Assembly: GCF_001411805.1 (NCBI RefSeq)
Contig: NZ_CP007212.1
Location: 1,364,001-1,428,000, forward strand
Reading direction: 5' to 3'
Origin: Burkholderia plantarii
GTDB lineage: Bacteria; Pseudomonadota; Gammaproteobacteria; Burkholderiales; Burkholderiaceae
Length of the DNA stretch: 64,000 bases
In this document: positions 50,722-58,727 of the stretch, piece by piece
Position numbering within the stretch: position 1 is the stretch's first letter
How the letters are laid out: every line of letters begins with the position of its first letter
The notes under the pieces: generated by a model
Databases searched by the model: none
What the model was told of the DNA's origin: nothing
What the model saw: only the letters and a program-made list of their open reading frames with translations
Translations under genes and position numbers: made by a program

Positions 50722-51426
50722 ATGACCGATAAGCATCTGTCGAGCCAGTTCGACGCCGATCTGAACGCGGTGTCGTCGAAGGTTCTCGAAATGGGCGGCC
50801 TCGTCGAGGCGCAGATCACCGAGGCGATGTTCGCGTTGAACGAGTTCGACCGCCAGGCGGCCGAGCGCGTGATCACCAACGAAGACCGGCTCAACCACAT
50901 GGAAGTCGAGATCGACGAGGAGTGCGGCAACATCATCGCGCGCCGCCAGCCGGCCGCGCGCGACCTGCGCCTCTTGATGTCGATCTCGAAGACGATCACG
51001 AACCTCGAGCGCGCCGGCGACGAGGCCGAGAAGATCGCCAAGCGCGTGCGCCGTCTGGCCGACGAGCCGCTCGCGCGCGGCGTGAACATCGCCGAGATCA
51101 AGGTGTCGGGCGAGATGGCCGTGACGATCCTGCGCCGCGCGCTCGACGCGTTCGCGCGCCTGGACACGGTGGCCGCCGCGCAGATCGTCAAGGACGACAA
51201 GGAAATCGACCAGGAATTCCGTGCGTTCGTGCGCAAGCTCGTGTCGTACATGCAGGAAGATCCGCGCACGATCTCGGTCGGCCTCGACTTCCTGTTCATC
51301 GCGAAGGCGATCGAGCGGATCGGTGACCACGCGAAGAACATCGCGGAATTCATCATCTACATCGTGAAGGGCACCGACGTGCGGCACCAGCCGCGCGACC
51401 TGCTCGACCGCGAAGCCAATAGCTAA
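50722..51426 (+). CDS. phoU: Phosphate transport regulator PhoU
   Basis: A 234-residue cytosolic helical protein that links Pst to PhoR and shuts down the Pho response when phosphate is plentiful. Two PhoU three-helix repeats are visible. The metal-binding E(D)xxxD patterns are LERAGDEAEKIAKRVRRLAD and AIERIGDHAKNIAEFIIYIV. The length matches E. coli PhoU (241). Confidence 0.96.
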   Translation: MTDKHLSSQFDADLNAVSSKVLEMGGLVEAQITEAMFALNEFDRQAAERVITNEDRLNHMEVEIDEECGNIIARRQPAARDLRLLMSISKTITNLERAGDEAEKIAKRVRRLADEPLARGVNIAEIKVSGEMAVTILRRALDAFARLDTVAAAQIVKDDKEIDQEFRAFVRKLVSYMQEDPRTISVGLDFLFIAKAIERIGDHAKNIAEFIIYIVKGTDVRHQPRDLLDREANS

Positions 51427-51457
51427 CCCACGTCAGAAAGGACGGACAGAGGTGCCG

Positions 51458-52159
51458 ATGCCCAGCAACATTCTCGTCATCGAAGATGAGCCCGCGATTT
51501 CCGAACTGATTTCGGTGAACCTTCAGCATGCGGGACATTGTGCGATTCGCGCGTACAACGCGGAGCAGGCCCAGAACCTGATCAGCGACGTGCTGCCTGA
51601 TCTGGTCCTGCTCGACTGGATGCTGCCGGGCAAGTCCGGGATCGCGTTCGCGCGCGAACTGCGCAACAACGAGCGCACCAAGCACATCCCGATCATCATG
51701 CTGACGGCGCGTGGTGACGAGCAGGACAAGGTGCTGGGCCTCGAGATCGGCGCGGACGACTACGTCACCAAGCCGTTCTCTCCGAAGGAACTGATGGCGC
51801 GCATCAAGGCGGTGCTGCGCCGCCGCGCGCCGCAGCTGACCGAGGACGTGGTGTCGATCAACGGCCTGCGGCTGGACCCGGCCACGCATCGCGTGGCGGC
51901 CAGCGCCGAAGGCAGCGAGATCAAGCTCGATCTCGGCCCGACCGAGTTCCGCCTGCTGCATTTCTTCATGACGCATCCGGAGCGCGTCCACAGCCGCACG
52001 CAACTGCTCGATCAGGTGTGGGGCGACCACGTATTCGTCGAGGAGCGCACCGTCGACGTCCACATCAAGCGCCTGCGCGCGGCGCTCAAGCCCGCCGGCT
52101 GCGATGCTATGATCGAAACCGTGCGCGGCAGCGGCTACCGCCTCGCCAAGCACGCGTAA
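51458..52159 (+). CDS. phoB: Phosphate response regulator PhoB
   Basis: A 233-residue OmpR/PhoB-type transcription activator. The receiver domain has acidic residues in VIEDEPAISELI, phospho-acceptor Asp53 in LVLLDWMLPG and Lys in YVTKPFSPKE. The winged-helix domain starts at about 130 and carries VHSRTQLLDQVWGDHVFVEE and RTVDVHIKRLRAAL (recognition helix). A GTG at 51452 could also start it, but the ATG at 51458 fits family N-termini. It should bind the Pho boxes before pstS and ppk. Confidence 0.96.
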   Translation: MPSNILVIEDEPAISELISVNLQHAGHCAIRAYNAEQAQNLISDVLPDLVLLDWMLPGKSGIAFARELRNNERTKHIPIIMLTARGDEQDKVLGLEIGADDYVTKPFSPKELMARIKAVLRRRAPQLTEDVVSINGLRLDPATHRVAASAEGSEIKLDLGPTEFRLLHFFMTHPERVHSRTQLLDQVWGDHVFVEERTVDVHIKRLRAALKPAGCDAMIETVRGSGYRLAKHA

Positions 52160-52225
52160 CCTGGCACGGCGCGCGTGCCGCGCGCCGTCTCTCACCGTTC
52201 TCCCGTCTTCTTTCGAGCGCCAGCC

Positions 52226-53536
52226 ATGAACATCATCTGGGTGCGCTTCCTGGTGTCGCTCGTCCTGCTCGCGCTGGTCGCGATCCTGACCGGCGTGACG
52301 ATCGGCGTGCGCGCGGGCCTCGCGGTCGGCGTCCTGCTGCTGGTCGCCCAGGCATTCTTCGCCACCTTCCACACGCAGCGCCTCTGGCGCCTGCTCGACG
52401 CGCCCGTGTACGGCGAAGTGCCGAGCGCGCCGGGCATCTGGGGCGAGATCTACTACCGGCTGCACAAGCTCGCCAAGCAGTGGCACGCGCAGGTGCGGCA
52501 GGTCGAGCAGCAGCATTCACGCTTCATCCAGGCGATCCAGGCCTCGCCGAACGGCGTGGCGATGCTCGACGACCACGACCAGATCGAGTGGTGCAACGCG
52601 ATCGCCGAACTGCACTTCGGGCTCGACGCGAAGCGCGACCTGCGCCAGCACATCACGCATCTGGTCCGCCATCCCGACTTCGTGCGCTACCTGAACTCGC
52701 AGCACTACGACGAGATGGTGGTGATGCGCGGCATGGGCGAGGGCCGCCAGCACGTGATCGCGGTGCAGGTGTTCCCCTACGGCGACAACCGCAAGCTGCT
52801 GCTCACGCAGGACATCACCGAGGTCGAGCGCACCGACGCGATGCGGCGCGACTTCGTGGCCAACGTCTCGCACGAACTGAAGACGCCGCTCACGGTGCTC
52901 TCGGGCTTCCTGGAGACGCTGCGCGAGCTGCCGCTGTCCGACGACGAGCGCGCGCGATATCTCGACATGATGGAGCAGCAGGCCTCGCGCATGCGCAAGA
53001 TCGTCACCGACCTGCTGGTGCTCGCGAAGCTCGAAGGCGAGGGCAAGCCGCCGACCGACAAGCCGGTCGACATGGACGACGTGCTCGGCCACCTCGAGGA
53101 CGTCGCGCAGACGCTGTCGGCCGGCCATCACGAGATCAGCTTCGAGGTCGACGAGACGCTGACCGTGACGGGCGCCGAGACCGAGATCTTCAGCGCGCTC
53201 GGCAATCTCGTGACGAACGCGGTGCGCTACACGCCCGAGGGCGGCAAGATCCGCGTGAGCTGGCGCCGCGACGGCTCGCAGGCCGTGTTCGCGGTCAAGG
53301 ACAGCGGCTTCGGGATTCCGGCCGAGGACCTGCCGCGGCTCACCGAACGCTTCTACCGCGTCGACCGCAGCCGCTCGCGCGACACCGGCGGCACGGGCCT
53401 GGGCCTCGCGATCGTCAAGCACGTGCTGCAGCGTCACGACGGCCAGCTGCTGATCCAGAGCGAGGAAGGGCGCGGCAGCACGTTCACGGCGCGCTTCCCG
53501 GCGCAGCGCACGATCCGCCGGCGGCACGTGGCCTGA
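52226..53536 (+). CDS. phoR: Phosphate sensor histidine kinase PhoR
   Basis: A 436-residue inner-membrane kinase. Two short N-terminal helices (residues 5-25 and 30-46) precede a linker and a PAS domain (about 95-200). The phospho-acceptor is His216 in FVANVSHELKTPLTVLSGF. The ATP-binding domain shows the N box (ALGNLVTNAVRYTPEGG), G1 (VKDSGFGIPAED) and G2 (GGTGLGLAIVKHVL). A longer frame from 52175 adds unlike sequence, so the ATG at 52226 is used. It ends at a bidirectional terminator shared with ppk. Confidence 0.95.
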   Translation: MNIIWVRFLVSLVLLALVAILTGVTIGVRAGLAVGVLLLVAQAFFATFHTQRLWRLLDAPVYGEVPSAPGIWGEIYYRLHKLAKQWHAQVRQVEQQHSRFIQAIQASPNGVAMLDDHDQIEWCNAIAELHFGLDAKRDLRQHITHLVRHPDFVRYLNSQHYDEMVVMRGMGEGRQHVIAVQVFPYGDNRKLLLTQDITEVERTDAMRRDFVANVSHELKTPLTVLSGFLETLRELPLSDDERARYLDMMEQQASRMRKIVTDLLVLAKLEGEGKPPTDKPVDMDDVLGHLEDVAQTLSAGHHEISFEVDETLTVTGAETEIFSALGNLVTNAVRYTPEGGKIRVSWRRDGSQAVFAVKDSGFGIPAEDLPRLTERFYRVDRSRSRDTGGTGLGLAIVKHVLQRHDGQLLIQSEEGRGSTFTARFPAQRTIRRRHVA

Positions 53537-53555
53537 GGCCGCGCGCCCACAGGAA

Positions 53556-53587
53556 AAAGGCCGCCCGATTCGCCTCGGGCGGCCTTT
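53556..53587. terminator. Bidirectional terminator between phoR and ppk
   Basis: A perfect 13-bp stem (AAAGGCCGCCCGA / TCGGGCGGCCTTT) with a 6-base loop. A-rich sequence precedes it (53554-53558) and T-rich sequence follows (to 53591), so it works on both strands. Confidence 0.9.
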
Positions 53588-53622
53588 CTTTCGATCGGGA
53601 CCGCGCGCTGAACTCAGCCGCC

Positions 53623-55686
53623 TCAGCCGCCGAACTTCTCCAGCAGCCCGAGTTGTGCGCTGCGCGGCGTCTTGCCTGCGCGGCGGCGCTTGTAGTGCCC
53701 GTCGCTCTGCATCAGCCAGGCCGATTGATTGTCGCCGAGGAACACCGAGAGGCCCTCGGCGATCACGCGGCGCTTGAGCTTGCGGTCGTGGATCGGGAAC
53801 GCGACCTCGACGCGGCGGAACAGGTTGCGGTCCATCCAGTCGGCGCTCGACAGGTAGACGCGCTCGGCGCCGCTCGCGTGGAAGTAGAAGATCCGGTGAT
53901 GCTCGAGGAAGCGGCCGATCACCGAGCGCACCGTGATGTTCTCCGAGAGCCCCGGCACGCCCGGCTGCAGCGCGCACACGCCGCGCACGATCAGGTCGAC
54001 CTTGACGCCCGCCTGCGAGGCCTCGTAGAGCTCGGCGATCACCGACGGCTCCAGCAGCGCGTTCATCTTCGCGACGATGCGCGCGCGCTTGCCGGCCCGC
54101 GCGTTGGCGACCTCGTTGCGGATGCCCTCGATCAGCAGCGGATGCAGCGTGAACGGCGACTGCCACAGCGCGTGCAGCTTCAGCTCGCCGCCGATGCCGG
54201 TCAGCTGCTGGAACACGTGGTGGACGTCCTCGCAGATCTTCTGGTCGGCCGTCATGAAGCCGAAGTCGGTGTAGAGGCGCGCGGTACGCGGATGGTAGTT
54301 GCCGGTGCCGAGGTGCGTGTAGCGGCGCAGCACGGTCCTGCCGCCGCGCTTCTCGCGGCGCACGATCAACATCATCTTGGCGTGGCACTTGTGGCCGACC
54401 ACGCCGTACACCACGTGCGCGCCCACCGCCTCGAGCCGCGAGGCCCAGTTGATGTTGGTTTCCTCGTCGAAGCGCGCCAGCAGCTCGACCACCACCGTCA
54501 CTTCCTTGCCGTTGCGCGCGGCTTCCATCAGCGCGTCCATCAGCGGCGAATCGGTGCCGGTGCGATAGATGGTCTGCTTGATGGCGACCACCTGCGGATC
54601 CTTGGCGGCCTCGCGCAGCAGCTCCAGCACGGGCTGGAAGCTCTCGTAGGGGTGATGCAGCAGGATGTCGCCGCGATCGATCGCGCTGAACATCGAGGTG
54701 GTGTTGGCGAGCGCGGCCGGCGTCGACGGCGTGTGCGGCACGAACTTCAGCTCGGGCAGGTCGACCAGGTCGGGCAGTTGCATCAGGCGCACCAGATTCA
54801 CGGCGCCGTGGACGCGATAGCAGTCCTTGTCGTTGAGGGCGCTTTCGTCGAGCAGGCGCCGCACGATGTGCGCGGGCGTGTCGGCCGACACCTCGAGGCG
54901 CACCGCGTTGCCGAGATGGCGTGCCGGCAGTTCGCCCTGCAGCGCCACGCGCAGGTTGGTGATCTCGTCCTCGTCGACGAACAGCTCGCTGTTGCGCGTG
55001 ATGCGAAACTGGTTGCAGCTCTTCACGACGAGCTTCGGGAACAGTTCGCCGACGAAGCGCTGCATCAGCGAGCTGAGCAGCACGAAGCCATGGCGGAAGC
55101 CCGACAGCTCCTGCGGCATGCGCACCAGGCGCGGCAGCGCGCGCGGCGCCTGCACGATGCCGAGCAGCGCCTGACGGCCGAACGCGTCGCGGCCTTCGAG
55201 CTCGACCACGAAGTTCAGGCTCTTGTTCAGCACGCGCGGGAACGGATGCGCGGGATCGAGCCCGATCGGCGTGAGTACCGGCAGCAGTTCGTCGAGGAAA
55301 TAGTTGCGCGCCCATTCGAGCTGCGCCTCGCTCCAGGTGTCGGTGCCGTGGAAATAGATGCCTTCGGTCTCGAGCGCGGGCAGGATGGTTTCGTGCAGCA
55401 TCGTGTACTGCTTGTGGACGAGCCGCTGCGCGCGCTCCACCACGAGGTCGTAGACGTGCTGCAGCGACATGCCGTCCGGCGACAGCGCGCCGGGGTTGTC
55501 GCGCATCTGCTCCTGGAGACCGGCCATGCGGACCTCGAAGAATTCGTCGAGATTGCTGCTGGTGATGCAGATGAAGCGCAGCCGTTCGAGCAGCGGCACG
55601 TGCGGGTCGGCCGCCTGCGCGAGCACGCGCTCGTTGAAGCCGAGAATGCCTAGTTCACGGTTGAGCAGCGGATAGCGGATGGACAT
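53623..55686 (-). CDS. ppk: Polyphosphate kinase 1
   Basis: A 687-residue enzyme that makes inorganic polyphosphate from ATP. The N-terminal region is LLNRELGILGFNERVLAQAA and LDEFFEVRMAGL. Two histidine motifs of the PLD fold are VVGHKCHAKMMLIVRREKRG (the autophosphorylated His region) and HHRIFYFHASGAERVYLSSA. KQTIYRTGTDSPLMDALMEA is also strongly conserved. The start at 55686 fits the family; an in-frame extension to 55953 is rejected because two Pho boxes lie within it. Length matches E. coli PPK1 (688). Confidence 0.97.
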   Translation of the reverse strand: MSIRYPLLNRELGILGFNERVLAQAADPHVPLLERLRFICITSSNLDEFFEVRMAGLQEQMRDNPGALSPDGMSLQHVYDLVVERAQRLVHKQYTMLHETILPALETEGIYFHGTDTWSEAQLEWARNYFLDELLPVLTPIGLDPAHPFPRVLNKSLNFVVELEGRDAFGRQALLGIVQAPRALPRLVRMPQELSGFRHGFVLLSSLMQRFVGELFPKLVVKSCNQFRITRNSELFVDEDEITNLRVALQGELPARHLGNAVRLEVSADTPAHIVRRLLDESALNDKDCYRVHGAVNLVRLMQLPDLVDLPELKFVPHTPSTPAALANTTSMFSAIDRGDILLHHPYESFQPVLELLREAAKDPQVVAIKQTIYRTGTDSPLMDALMEAARNGKEVTVVVELLARFDEETNINWASRLEAVGAHVVYGVVGHKCHAKMMLIVRREKRGGRTVLRRYTHLGTGNYHPRTARLYTDFGFMTADQKICEDVHHVFQQLTGIGGELKLHALWQSPFTLHPLLIEGIRNEVANARAGKRARIVAKMNALLEPSVIAELYEASQAGVKVDLIVRGVCALQPGVPGLSENITVRSVIGRFLEHHRIFYFHASGAERVYLSSADWMDRNLFRRVEVAFPIHDRKLKRRVIAEGLSVFLGDNQSAWLMQSDGHYKRRRAGKTPRSAQLGLLEKFGG

Positions 55687-55758
55687 CGGCAGCGAGGATG
55701 GCGGTTCGAAGTCGGGTGGGACAGGCAGGAATGGAATTTCGGAAATTCTCACGGTTCG

Positions 55759-55840
55759 ATGACATCTTGATGACGAATATTTACCTCTTACGGAATGATA
55801 CGGCCTGACATTCCGTGATTTGATGACTTCTTGATGACAA
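55759..55840 (-). promoter_or_regulatory. Two Pho boxes upstream of ppk
   Basis: On the reverse strand, box 1 (55840-55823) is TTGTCAT-CAAG-AAGTCAT and box 2 (55776-55759) is TCGTCAT-CAAG-ATGTCAT. Each has the 11-bp half-site repeat of PhoB sites and the same CAAG spacer. A possible -10 (GAGAAT) lies 8 bp after box 2. Confidence 0.78.
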
Positions 55841-55970
55841 TCAGGATTCGTCTGCAAATAATACGTCCGCCATGCCTGAACCACATTGGCTTTTTGCATG
55901 ATTGCCAATCGGCCTGGCCGGATTGGCGCGATGATCCGACACTGCGGCGGCAACAGCGCTTAAAATGTCG

Positions 55971-55976
55971 CGTTTG
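55971..55976 (+). promoter_or_regulatory. Candidate -10 of ppx
   Basis: TAAAAT lies 72 bp before the ppx start in the ppk-ppx divergent gap. No good -35 is visible at the 17-bp position. The rest of the 361-bp gap holds the ppk Pho boxes and a short GGCTCGCC repeat near 56000-56020. Confidence 0.4.
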
Positions 55977-56047
55977 AATGGTATGAGTCGGCACGGCGGC
56001 GGCTCGCCGGCTCGCCGGCTCGAAGAGAAACGGAGCCTTTACCCGAT

Positions 56048-57562
56048 ATGGTTACTTCCCCGCAACTACTCGCCGCCGTCGACCTCGGCTCGAACAGCTT
56101 CAGGCTGATCGTCGGACGCGTCGAGGAAACTCCCGCGGGCAGCCAGATCTACCCGGTCGATGCATTGCGCGAGCCGGTGCGCCTCGCGGCGGGCCTGTCG
56201 CGGGACAAGATGCTCGATCGCGCGTCGCAGGAGCGCGGCTGGGAAGCGCTGAAGCGCTTCGGCGAGCGGCTGCGCGACTTCCATCCCGACCACGTGCGCG
56301 CGGTCGCCACCAACACGCTGCGCGTGGCGAAGAACGCCGGCGAATTCCTGGTCGAGGCGCAGGCCGCGCTCGGCTTTCCGATCGAGGTGATCGCGGGCCG
56401 CGAGGAAGCGCGCCTGATCTACGCGGGCGCGGCGCACTCGGTGCCCGCCAACGCCGGCAAGCGGCTCGTGGTCGACATCGGCGGTGGCTCGACCGAATTC
56501 ATCATCGGCCAGCACTACACGCCGATCGTGATGGAGAGCCTCTACATCGGCTGCGTGAGCCACAGCCGCCAGTTCTTCCCGGCCGGCAACGTCGACGAAT
56601 ACACGATGCGCCAGGCCGAGCTCGCGGCCAAGCGCGAGATCCAGATCATCTCGGGCGAATACAAGAAGGCGGGCTGGGACCAGGCGATCGGCTCGTCGGG
56701 CACGGCGCGCGCGCTGGCCGAACTGGTCGAGGGCAACGGCTTCAACGACGCCGGCATCACGCACGGCATCTCGCGCGGCGGCCTCGAACGCCTGAAGCGC
56801 GCGCTGATCAAGGCCGAGAACGTGAACCGGCTCAAGCTCGTGGCGCTGAAGCCCGACCGCATCCCGGTGCTGGCCGGCGGCCTGTCGATCATGCTGGCGG
56901 TGTTCGAGGAACTCGGCGTCGACTACGTCGACACCACCGACGGCGCGCTGCGCCTGGGCGTGCTGTACGACCTGCTCGGCCGCGCGCAGCACGAGGACAT
57001 GCGCGCCGTGACGGTGGAGGGCTTCATGCGCCGCTACGGCGTGGACCGCCCGCAGGCCGACCGGATCGCCTCGCTCGCCACCAGCTTCTACGACCAGCTC
57101 GAATTCACCGACGAGGCGCGCCGCGTCGAGGATCGCATGTTCGTGGGCTGGGCCGCCGCGCTGCACGAGATCGGTCTGTCGATCTCGCACAGCGCCTATC
57201 ACAAGCACTCGGCCTACATCACCAGCAACGCCGACATGCCCGGCTTCTCGCGCACCGACCAGGCGCGGCTCGCCGCGCTCGTGCTCGGCCACGCGGGCAA
57301 GCTCGGCAAGCTCTCGCAGTCGCGCGACGTGGAATGGCCGCTGCTGTTCTGCCTTCGGCTCGCGGCGCTGCTGTGCCGCCGGCGCACCGATGCCGGGCTG
57401 CCCGAGCTGTCGGTGTCGCACGTGAAGAAGGGCGGCTACGAAGTGCGGCTGCCGAGCAGCTGGGTCGAGCAGAATCCGCTGACCGACTACAGCCTGAGCC
57501 AGGAAGCGGCCGAGTGGGAGAAGGTCGGGATTCCGTATCGCGTCATCTACACCGAAGCCTGA
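56048..57562 (+). CDS. ppx: Exopolyphosphatase
   Basis: A 504-residue Ppx/GppA enzyme that releases phosphate from polyphosphate ends. The ASKHA fold signature is AAVDLGSNSFRLIVGRV near the N-terminus, then VVDIGGGSTEFIIG (second phosphate loop). The C-terminal HD-like domain contains LHEIGLSISHSAYHKHSAYI. Length matches E. coli PPX (513). The gene is divergent from ppk, unlike the ppk-ppx operon of E. coli, so the synthase and the phosphatase can be regulated separately. Confidence 0.96.
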   Translation: MVTSPQLLAAVDLGSNSFRLIVGRVEETPAGSQIYPVDALREPVRLAAGLSRDKMLDRASQERGWEALKRFGERLRDFHPDHVRAVATNTLRVAKNAGEFLVEAQAALGFPIEVIAGREEARLIYAGAAHSVPANAGKRLVVDIGGGSTEFIIGQHYTPIVMESLYIGCVSHSRQFFPAGNVDEYTMRQAELAAKREIQIISGEYKKAGWDQAIGSSGTARALAELVEGNGFNDAGITHGISRGGLERLKRALIKAENVNRLKLVALKPDRIPVLAGGLSIMLAVFEELGVDYVDTTDGALRLGVLYDLLGRAQHEDMRAVTVEGFMRRYGVDRPQADRIASLATSFYDQLEFTDEARRVEDRMFVGWAAALHEIGLSISHSAYHKHSAYITSNADMPGFSRTDQARLAALVLGHAGKLGKLSQSRDVEWPLLFCLRLAALLCRRRTDAGLPELSVSHVKKGGYEVRLPSSWVEQNPLTDYSLSQEAAEWEKVGIPYRVIYTEA

Positions 57563-57634
57563 GCGGCACCTCGCCCGCGTGCGCGATCGCGTGCGGGCAC
57601 TCTCCCTCCCGGCGCGGCCGTGCCGCGGTGCCCG

Positions 57635-58081
57635 CTAGGGCGTGCAGACGATCGCGGTCAGGAACGGGAACGCTTCGCGCACGGTCGCGTCGCTGCCCGC
57701 CGCGCGCACCTTCTCCTCCACCGAACTCTTGCTGCCGCGCACCACCACGCCGTAGCCCCACTTGCCGATCGGCTTGCCGTCGCCGTGCTGGAACAGCGGG
57801 TCGTTCTCCTGATAACCGACCACCACGAACACCGAGAACCCGTAGGCGCTCAGCGGGTGGGCGGTGCGGAACGCGTTCATCGAATTCGATTCGACGCGCA
57901 TCGGCTTCGGCTGCAGGTCGCCCGCCTCGACGAGCGGGGCGATGAAGTCGTGGCCGTTCGACGAGCAGTCGAGGGCGGCGTCGAGCGGTTTCGGCTCGGC
58001 GGCGAAGGCGGACGCGGCCGGCGGGAGGGCGGTCAGCACGGCGCAGGCGAGGCCGGCCGCGGTGCGAAGGTAGGCGTTCAT
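57635..58081 (-). CDS. Exported protein of unknown function
   Basis: A 148-residue protein with a Sec signal peptide (LACAVLTALPPAASAFAAEP, cut after about residue 27). The mature part is compact and of mixed composition (PMRVESNSMNAFRTAHPLSA, then GFSVFVVVGYQENDPLFQHG) and ends CTP. Two cysteines (CSSNGHDF and the final CTP) could form a disulfide. I do not recognise the family. It converges with ppx, 72 bp apart. Confidence 0.7.
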   Translation of the reverse strand: MNAYLRTAAGLACAVLTALPPAASAFAAEPKPLDAALDCSSNGHDFIAPLVEAGDLQPKPMRVESNSMNAFRTAHPLSAYGFSVFVVVGYQENDPLFQHGDGKPIGKWGYGVVVRGSKSSVEEKVRAAGSDATVREAFPFLTAIVCTP

Positions 58082-58262
58082 GCGTCGATGATCGGTGGAT
58101 GTCGTGGTTCCGGGAGCCGCGATGTGGCGGGCGCCCCGGCTTTTTTACCGATCATAACGAAAACGCGGCGGCGGCGCAGCGTCCGCCCGGTTCCGTGTCG
58201 TCCCGCATCGCACGAAAGCCGGGCCGGCGCCGGCCGCCGCCGCGCGTGGCTTACTGCACGGC

Positions 58263-58664
58263 TTACTGCTGCCGCTGCAGATACTGCCGGACTTCCTGCA
58301 TCGTCACGCGGCCGCTGTGCGCGGTATCGATCTGGTCGAAGTGCTGCGCGATGAACGGCAGCCCGTTCGCCTGCGCCTGGGCCTTGGTGATCGATTGATT
58401 GTCGGCCAGCGCGCTGTTGGTGGCGAGGCTCGAGGCAAGGCGCGACTGCGCCTGCTGCGAGAGGTCGTTGCCGGTGGTGGCCTCGGCCGGCGCGGCGAGC
58501 GGCTGACGCGGGAAGAACGGCCCGTCCACGCCGCCCTTGAGCGGCACCGGCGTGGAGACGGCCTGCGGCGCCGCCGCGAAGGCCGGCGCGGCCGGCAGCA
58601 GCGGCAGCGCGAGCGACAGGAGGAGCGCGGCGAGGCGCGAGATCGATGATGGCGATTGGATCAT
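58263..58664 (-). CDS. Exported EF-hand-like protein
   Basis: A 133-residue protein with a signal peptide (LAALLLSLALPLLPAAPAFA). The mature chain is Ala/Gln/Ser-rich. Near the end, FDQIDTAHSGRVTMQEVRQY fits a single EF-hand-like loop (D-x-D/S-x-G-x-V-x-x-x-E) of the type seen in periplasmic EF-hand proteins of Burkholderia. Calcium binding is inferred. It lies 64 bp beyond the peptidase gene on the same strand. Confidence 0.7.
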   Translation of the reverse strand: MIQSPSSISRLAALLLSLALPLLPAAPAFAAAPQAVSTPVPLKGGVDGPFFPRQPLAAPAEATTGNDLSQQAQSRLASSLATNSALADNQSITKAQAQANGLPFIAQHFDQIDTAHSGRVTMQEVRQYLQRQQ

Positions 58665-58727
58665 GGCTTGGCTCGTGTTGGGTTCGCGAACGCGGGCCGC
58701 CCGCGGGCGGCGCCGCGCGTTCCGGGT

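Noticed and set aside
55687..55953. N-terminal extension of PPK
   Set aside because: The added sequence is unlike the family and contains two Pho boxes, so it is promoter DNA.
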